Positions 59,596 to 64,000 of a DNA stretch of 64,000 nucleotides are shown here, in pieces. Within the stretch, counting starts at the first letter, position 1; each line of letters begins with the position of its first letter. Under the pieces are notes generated by a model. The model was not told where the DNA came from. It worked only from the letters and a program-made list of their open reading frames with translations, and made no database searches. This DNA is from Microcaldota archaeon (GTDB lineage Archaea; Micrarchaeota; Micrarchaeia; Micrarchaeales; Micrarchaeaceae), in contig JAKAPJ010000001.1 in assembly GCA_021807115.1 (NCBI GenBank), positions 1 to 64,000 on the forward strand, read 5' to 3'. A program made the position numbers and the translations under genes.

Positions 59596-60024
59596 TCATT
59601 GGCTTACTGCCCTCTTAACCAGTGCCTTTATTCTGGTCTCTTCAGCGGCTGTAAGCATCTTCAGCGCGTATGTTACTGGCCACATCATCCCTTCATCGAG
59701 TTTCGCTTTGTCGCTGAAGCCCAACGTCATGTATCTGACCTTGAACTTGCTTGCAGGCTGGAAGAAACAAACTACGTCTTCGCCTTTTGTATATGCCGGC
59801 ATGCCGTACCATGTCCTCATCCCTAGCTCCGGCGCGCCTGCCCTGATTATTGCATGTAGCTTACTTGCCATTGATTTGTCAGGCTCAGGCATCTCTGCTA
59901 TCTTGGCAAGTATCGCCCCCTCCCCATCGGTCCCGCCGGCCTTTCTTTCCTTAATCGTGTCTTTCATTGCCGCTATCTCCTCCTTGGTCAGTCCCTTCAC
60001 ATTTGTTTTCATGGATTCCACCAC
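59596..60024 (-). CDS. DUF1801 family protein
   Basis: This 142-residue protein is of the DUF1801/YdhG type: IRAGAPELGMRTWYGMPAYT, EDVVCFFQPASKFKVRYMTL, then SDKAKLDEGMMW. Function is unknown; it often follows ArsR and SRPBCC genes in bacteria, as here. Its start shares one base with the SRPBCC gene stop. The last gene of the ArsR operon. Confidence 0.88.
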   Translation of the reverse strand: MVESMKTNVKGLTKEEIAAMKDTIKERKAGGTDGEGAILAKIAEMPEPDKSMASKLHAIIRAGAPELGMRTWYGMPAYTKGEDVVCFFQPASKFKVRYMTLGFSDKAKLDEGMMWPVTYALKMLTAAEETRIKALVKRAVSQ

Positions 60025-60512
60025 TATCCTTTAATTGTCTGCAGAAACTCGCCCAGCTTGTCGGTCTGTTGGTTGAAGCCCATCTCCATTCCGCGCAGCG
60101 CGTTCCTGGCCATCTCATCTCCCCTCGAGTTCGTTACGATTATATGCAGCTTCATCCTGGTCTTGGCGCCGAGTGCCTCAAATTCCACCGTAACCCGCTG
60201 CTCTATGAACATCTTCTTCACGTCATCCAGGGCCCCCGATGTGTAGACTAGCCTGCTCATCGGAGTGACCTCCTTGAAGGTCCCTCCCATGGGCCATTTC
60301 TGCCCTGCCATGGGCCCAAGCTCCGTACCTGCTTGCATGACTATGTTTATCTTCCCGCCTGGTCTCGCGTCCCATTCACATGTTGGGTTGGTGACACCCC
60401 TCGGCCCCCACCACATCTTTATCATGGACTGGTCTGTCCATGCCCTCCACACCGATTCTATGGGCGCATCGAACATGCGCGTTATCTTAAGTTCCTTTAC
60501 TGGTTCGTCCAT
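60024..60512 (-). CDS. SRPBCC (AHSA1-type) protein
   Basis: This 162-residue protein has the AHSA1/START-like fold: ELKITRMFDAPIESVWRAWT, MIKMWWGPRG, GGTFKEVTPMSRLVYT and a C-terminal helix. The family binds hydrophobic ligands in a cavity; the ligand is unknown. It lies between ArsR and DUF1801 genes, a common bacterial cassette. Confidence 0.9.
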   Translation of the reverse strand: MDEPVKELKITRMFDAPIESVWRAWTDQSMIKMWWGPRGVTNPTCEWDARPGGKINIVMQAGTELGPMAGQKWPMGGTFKEVTPMSRLVYTSGALDDVKKMFIEQRVTVEFEALGAKTRMKLHIIVTNSRGDEMARNALRGMEMGFNQQTDKLGEFLQTIKG

Positions 60513-60520
60513 TCTTTCAC

Positions 60521-60838
60521 CTATTTAGCGTTTTTCCTCTCAGATTCAAGCACTCGGTCAAGCCTGTCAAAGCGTACCTCCCACACATTCGCTGTCCTCC
60601 TTGCCCATTCCTCTATCTCCGTGATTGCTTTAGGGTTCAGTCTGTATATGCGCTGCTGCCCGCACTTCTCCACCCTGACAAGCTTTGCAAGCCTGAGCAC
60701 CTGCAGGTGTTGCGATATGGCAGGGTGGCTAACGTTGAACCTGTCATATATCTCGGTTGCGGGCATCGCGCCGCTACGTGCAAGGAGCTCCACTATGCTC
60801 CTCCTCTTCGGATCCGCAAGCGCCGAGAATGCATCCAT
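60521..60838 (-). CDS. ArsR-family transcriptional repressor
   Basis: This 105-residue winged-helix repressor opens MDAFSALADPKRRSIVELLA and has recognition helix VSHPAISQHLQVLRLAKLVR. Classic metal-binding ELCV cysteines are absent, so it probably senses another signal. It is first in an ArsR-SRPBCC-DUF1801 operon, and an AT-rich inverted repeat directly upstream could be its operator. The cassette is typical of bacteria, so transfer is likely. Confidence 0.92.
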   Translation of the reverse strand: MDAFSALADPKRRSIVELLARSGAMPATEIYDRFNVSHPAISQHLQVLRLAKLVRVEKCGQQRIYRLNPKAITEIEEWARRTANVWEVRFDRLDRVLESERKNAK

Positions 60839-60847
60839 ATCAGTAAT

Positions 60848-60867
60848 AATTAAGTTATACTTTAATT
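60848..60867. promoter_or_regulatory. Candidate ArsR operator
   Basis: AATTAA (60848-60853) and TTAATT (60862-60867) form an inverted repeat 10 nt upstream of the ArsR ATG at 60838. It overlaps the AT-rich promoter core, so bound repressor would block the operon. It is also about 100 nt upstream of the ClC gene. Confidence 0.45.
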
Positions 60868-60967
60868 AAGCTTTCACTTTAATATGCGTAGCCGGGTAAA
60901 ATCGCCAGCTGCAGTCCAGCTGGACGTGCTATTTATTATTTATTCTTTATATAGGAATGATAGTTCA

Positions 60968-62404
60968 ATGGCATTCTCAATAGGGAAGCTTGGATACACA
61001 AGAAGGATGTCACTCCTTGGCCTGATAACAGGAATAATGTCGGGCTTCGCCGCATTGGTTGTCTACTACTCCCTCGGGCTCACACAGCAGCTTTTCATGG
61101 GCGACCTGCTGGGCTACAATGTACCCGCCGCATTCGGTGAGGGTGGTACTACATCATTCATATTCCATGTCTCCAAATATTACCTGATACCAGTATCAAT
61201 AGTGCTGGGCGCGCTAGTGGCTGGCATTATCGTCTACAAGTTTGCCCCCGAAACGGAGGGCCACGGCACCGACGCAGTTATAAGCGCCTTCCACAACCGT
61301 CAGGGTTTCTTCCGCAAGCGTGTATGGGTTGTGAAGCTGGTTGCATCCGCGCTTACCATAGGCAGTGGCGGATCTGCCGGAAGGGAGGGTCCCGCCGCGC
61401 AGGTGTCGGCAGGCATAATGTCAGTCGTATCGCGGAACCTCAAGATAAGCAACGACGAGAAGCGCCTGCTAGGGACCGTAGCACTCGGTTCAGCAATAGG
61501 TGCGATATTCCGCTCTCCGTTCGCAGGAGCGCTAATGTCCGCAGAGATTCTGTACAGGCATGACATGGAGGTAGATGCAATATTCCCATCCCTAATAGCC
61601 AGTGCCGTCGCGTTCGTTATATTTGGTGCAGTTGCGGGCTATTCCCCAATATTTGGGATGCTTAGCTACACATTCAGCCCCCAAGATATGTTAACCTTCG
61701 CGCTGCTTGGTGTCGTCTGCGGAGTGATGGCCAAGGTCTATGTACGGGTTTTCTACAAGATACATGATTTGATGGAGTCCGTACGCATCAAAAAGATGTT
61801 CAAGCCTGCACTGGGTGCAGTCTTCACTGCAGCGATAGCACTTGCGTTTCCCGAGATAATGGGTGTAGGTTACGGGTGGGCGCAGTTCATGATCAGCGGC
61901 AACCTCAACGCATTCAACACATACGGCATACCTCTCGTACTATTCTTTTTCATACTTGCGCTCGCAAAGATCGCCGCAACGGCAACTACGGTGGGCTCGG
62001 GCGGCAGCGGCGGCGTGTTCGCCCCTGGAATGTTCATAGGTGCCTGCGTCGGGATATTCGTAGCGCTGCTTCTGAATGCACTGATACCGGGCAGTGTGCC
62101 CCCGCCGTACCTGGGCGCATTCGCCATAGTCGGAATGCTCTCGTTCTTCGGTGCGGCAAGCAAGGTGCCTGTGTCAGTTTCGCTCATGGTCACTGAAATG
62201 ACCGGAAGCCTCACTCTTCTTCCTGGTGCGATGTTCGGGATAGCCGCCGCGTATCTCGCGAGCGGCGAATCTACAATATACGGCTCGCAGGTGGACACCC
62301 GCAAGGACTCCCCCGCGCACATAGGCGACTACTTCAACCGCGAACTCAGACACAAGAAGATACGGAAGAGCCTGCTAATCAATATAGATCGGACACATAC
62401 ATAG
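60968..62404 (+). CDS. ClC-family chloride channel/transporter, missing its CBS tail in frame
   Basis: This protein of about 478 residues has the ClC fold, with selectivity motifs GSGGSAGREGPAAQ, GAIFRSPFAGALMSAEI and GSGGSGGVFAPGMFIGA. The external gating glutamate sits in GREGP. About 16-18 helices are expected. The frame ends with KKIRKSLLINIDRTHT; a CBS domain continues just downstream in another frame, suggesting the full gene was a ClC-CBS fusion. ATG 60968 lies about 20 nt after TTTATATA. Confidence 0.9.
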   Translation: MAFSIGKLGYTRRMSLLGLITGIMSGFAALVVYYSLGLTQQLFMGDLLGYNVPAAFGEGGTTSFIFHVSKYYLIPVSIVLGALVAGIIVYKFAPETEGHGTDAVISAFHNRQGFFRKRVWVVKLVASALTIGSGGSAGREGPAAQVSAGIMSVVSRNLKISNDEKRLLGTVALGSAIGAIFRSPFAGALMSAEILYRHDMEVDAIFPSLIASAVAFVIFGAVAGYSPIFGMLSYTFSPQDMLTFALLGVVCGVMAKVYVRVFYKIHDLMESVRIKKMFKPALGAVFTAAIALAFPEIMGVGYGWAQFMISGNLNAFNTYGIPLVLFFFILALAKIAATATTVGSGGSGGVFAPGMFIGACVGIFVALLLNALIPGSVPPPYLGAFAIVGMLSFFGAASKVPVSVSLMVTEMTGSLTLLPGAMFGIAAAYLASGESTIYGSQVDTRKDSPAHIGDYFNRELRHKKIRKSLLINIDRTHT

Positions 62405-62712
62405 GCGCAAAGGCACTAATGGAAAAATACGGGGTCGCCTCGTTGCCCATTATTGATGGCAACAAGCGCCTCATCGGTGGCATTTACCTCCTAGAAGAGG
62501 CGGCCACCGAGCCTCGGGCAAAGGTGGTCTCCTACGCAAGGAAAATCGCATCTGTTGACATAAACGCAACAACTGACGCCGCCCTCGAGGCAATGAGACG
62601 CAACAAAGCCGTGTGGTGCGCCGTGCTAGAACACGGCAAGTATCTCGGTGTCTTAAAATTCTCCGATGCGATTGCCGAATTTCATGCGTTCGATAGGAGG
62701 AGATACGTCTAA
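62405..62712 (+). pseudogene. CBS-domain tail of the ClC gene, out of frame
   Basis: Directly after the ClC stop, another frame encodes YIGAKALMEKYGVASLPIID, GNKRLIGGIYLLEEA, then ALEAMRRNKAVWCAVLEHGK and YLGVLKFSDAIAEF, which is a CBS pair. The first strand of this CBS domain (SLLINIDRT) is still in the ClC frame. Joining the frames near 62395-62404 restores a standard domain. An ATG at 62419 could allow separate translation. It could be a true mutation, programmed frameshifting, or a sequencing error. Confidence 0.7.
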
Positions 62713-62722
62713 CTGCAATATA

Positions 62723-63202
62723 TTAGTCCCTCTGGTCGTAGTCCACTGCGCTATCACTGCCCCTCTTCAGCACCAGTAGGCCGAATGCCTTCTTGATGTT
62801 GTCCGGCGCATAAGTATCAAAAAGCGTCCGGCCGATTTCCCTTACGCTCTTTCCTATACCCCCATCGCTTCCAAGAAGCGAGTGGTATTCTCTTTCTGCC
62901 ACCATCACGATATATGTACCCTTTCCGTATACTTCCTCTATCTCCCTGCAGTTGGCGATCTTGATCTCCAGTCCGCCCCTTACCGTTTCAGGAAGCGATG
63001 TCAGGGCATTTGTAGCATCCTGCAGCGCAGATGCAAGCCGTTCCTGTGGGACCGGCACAGAAAAAGAGTAGCGCTCGTAACTGTAACCCATGAGCGCAGG
63101 CACTTCCGTGGTCATCCCTGCTTTCCACTGGCCCCTACCTATTGCTTCTGCAAGCTTCTCCTCCTCACTCTTAGGTTTCTTGTCCCTTCTAAACCACGAC
63201 AT
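62723..63202 (-). CDS. Uncharacterised protein, about 159 residues
   Basis: I recognise no family. The protein is mixed alpha/beta, with GLEIKIANCREIEEVYGKGT, YIVMVAEREYHSLLGSDGGI and KAFGLLVLKRGSD. There is no signal peptide or membrane helix. ATG 63202 is preceded by GGATGG and a TATATA element; ATG 63211 is in frame. It is convergent with the ClC/CBS gene. Confidence 0.65.
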   Translation of the reverse strand: MSWFRRDKKPKSEEEKLAEAIGRGQWKAGMTTEVPALMGYSYERYSFSVPVPQERLASALQDATNALTSLPETVRGGLEIKIANCREIEEVYGKGTYIVMVAEREYHSLLGSDGGIGKSVREIGRTLFDTYAPDNIKKAFGLLVLKRGSDSAVDYDQRD

Positions 63203-63310
63203 TTTATCCATCCTATATAAGTGTTTATGGTATTTATTCATATCCCTCTCTAGTCAGACCCGCAGCCAGTCCCCAAGGCGCCCCTCTAAGGCTCGCGCTG
63301 GATCTTGCAT

Positions 63311-63361
63311 GAAAAATAAAAAACAGGAAAAGAGAAAATGCCTGCAGTAGTACCTGCAGGC
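63311..63361 (-). terminator. Hairpin plus T-rich terminator
   Basis: On the minus strand, downstream of the coiled-coil gene, an 8-bp perfect stem GCCTGCAG/CTGCAGGC with a 6-nt loop (63340-63361) is followed by a T-rich tract (complement of the A-rich 63311-63339). The structure resembles a bacterial intrinsic terminator; in archaea the T-runs alone can suffice. Confidence 0.6.
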
Positions 63362-63388
63362 CAATGACCGTTTTCAGCCACTACTTAT

Positions 63389-63967
63389 CTACTGCAGCCT
63401 GGATACGACGTTGTCCTGCACCCAGTTGACTATTCTGCTCGCTACGGTATCCCTCTCGGTGGCCTTGAGTCTCCTCTCTTCCCTGAGCAGCGCCTTCTTA
63501 GTTGCGACTACTGCAGCCCTTGCCTCGTTAAGAGACTCCACCGCCTCCGTCTCAGCCCTTGCCCTCTGGGCAACCTCGGCCTGCACCTTGGTTATGGCAT
63601 CACGCGCCTCCTTTTCGGCCTGCTTTACCTTCGCGGCGTACTCTGCAAGTATGACCTGCCTCTTCGCCTCGTGTTCGGCTGCGGTTCCGGAAACCATCCC
63701 TTGCATGGACGCCTGGGACTCCGACAATGCGGCAATGTCCGCGGCAGCCTCCTTCTTGAGGGACGCCTTCACGGACTTGAGTTCCGCCCTCTTGGCAGTC
63801 CTTTCCTCCGCCTCCTTCTTCGCCTCTGCCCTTCTCGATTCCACCAGTGCTTTGCGGCTTGTCTGCAGCTTTGACACTTCCTCTGTAAGAGACTTCACTG
63901 TCTCCTGCAGCGAAGTTGCGCTTGTACTAGCCTTAGCAACCAGCGGGCTGTTTGTTGTCTGTGCCAT
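63389..63967 (-). CDS. Coiled-coil protein of unknown function
   Basis: This 192-residue protein is nearly all coiled coil, rich in Ala, Glu, Lys and Arg (for example RKALVESRRAEAKKEAEER, KQAEKEARDAITKVQAEVAQ). The final 15 residues (SRIVNWVQDNVVSRLQ) may be an amphipathic helix. There is no signal peptide. It may be cytoskeletal or a scaffold, but composition alone does not define a role. A hairpin terminator follows. Confidence 0.65.
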   Translation of the reverse strand: MAQTTNSPLVAKASTSATSLQETVKSLTEEVSKLQTSRKALVESRRAEAKKEAEERTAKRAELKSVKASLKKEAAADIAALSESQASMQGMVSGTAAEHEAKRQVILAEYAAKVKQAEKEARDAITKVQAEVAQRARAETEAVESLNEARAAVVATKKALLREERRLKATERDTVASRIVNWVQDNVVSRLQ

Positions 63968-64000
63968 GTATACACCTTGAGGTAGGAAGTGAATTTACCA

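Overview
The window is a gene-dense, moderately GC-rich archaeal chromosome segment. The domain is clear from its gene set: topoisomerase VI A subunit, membrane LonB, Orc1/Cdc6, PriL, FEN-1, Kae1 and Bud32, RNase P proteins Rpp30 and Pop5, Nop5, aIF1, eS26, uL1/uL10/P1, MBF1, archaeal GlyRS and PheRS. Promoters have AT-rich TATA boxes about 25 nt before the start, many mRNAs look leaderless, and ribosome binding sites are GGTGATC-like. GTG and TTG starts are common. Short intergenic gaps, reduced or degenerate versions of core proteins (Nop5 without its N-terminal domain, PriL without a complete Fe-S cysteine set), and many small pilin-anchored surface proteins suggest a small-genome DPANN lineage, most like Micrarchaeota/ARMAN. 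That placement is inference.

Layout. 1-5.0 kb (minus): topo VI A, LonB, a DUF35 protein and a thiolase. The thiolase shares a divergent promoter region with an acyl-CoA dehydrogenase (5.1-6.3 kb). 6.4-10.2 kb: two unknown or surface proteins, uL29-aIF1, and a DUF4382 surface protein. 10.3-12 kb: Kae1-Bud32. 12-16.5 kb: a zinc-finger membrane protein, eS26, an RpiB-like relic, an HTH regulator, translin, and a DUF1634-TauE pair. 16.5-20 kb: a pilin-LamG protein, an OGG-type glycosylase and GlyRS. 20-25 kb: a large orphan coiled-coil protein, Nop5, a gluzincin, a Cys-rich peptide and a GNAT. 25-29 kb: PheT, PheS and a surface protein. 29.3-33.1 kb: a replication and RNA-processing operon of cdc6, rpp30, pop5 and a double-domain ThyX. 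33-41.6 kb: a frameshifted gene, small proteins, an aldo-keto reductase, a P-loop kinase, a second pilin-LamG protein, tandem DUF2079 proteins, PriL and a sugar nucleotidyltransferase.

41.6-44.4 kb: an isolated 5S rRNA gene and the uL1-uL10-P1 operon. 44.7-52.6 kb: ferredoxin, Lhr helicase, site-2 protease, an EamA transporter, MBF1, FEN-1, Hsp20 and a 31-residue basic microprotein. 52.6-57.6 kb: a transglutaminase-like relic, thymidine kinase, deoxynucleotidase and a large surface protein. 57.7-64 kb: PolX, a bacterial-looking ArsR-SRPBCC-DUF1801 operon, a ClC channel whose CBS tail is split off by a frameshift, and two unknown proteins.

Functional links include DNA replication and repair (Cdc6, PriL, FEN-1, PolX, OGG, topo VI), thymidylate supply and salvage (ThyX, Tdk, 5'-deoxynucleotidase), t6A tRNA modification, and translation. 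A recurring surface theme is pilin-type anchors carrying lectin-like or beta-rich domains. I found no CRISPR array, insertion sequence or recognisable tRNA gene, and no unannotated gap longer than 300 bases. Starts were chosen by ribosome binding site and TATA spacing where visible, so several differ from the longest possible ORF.
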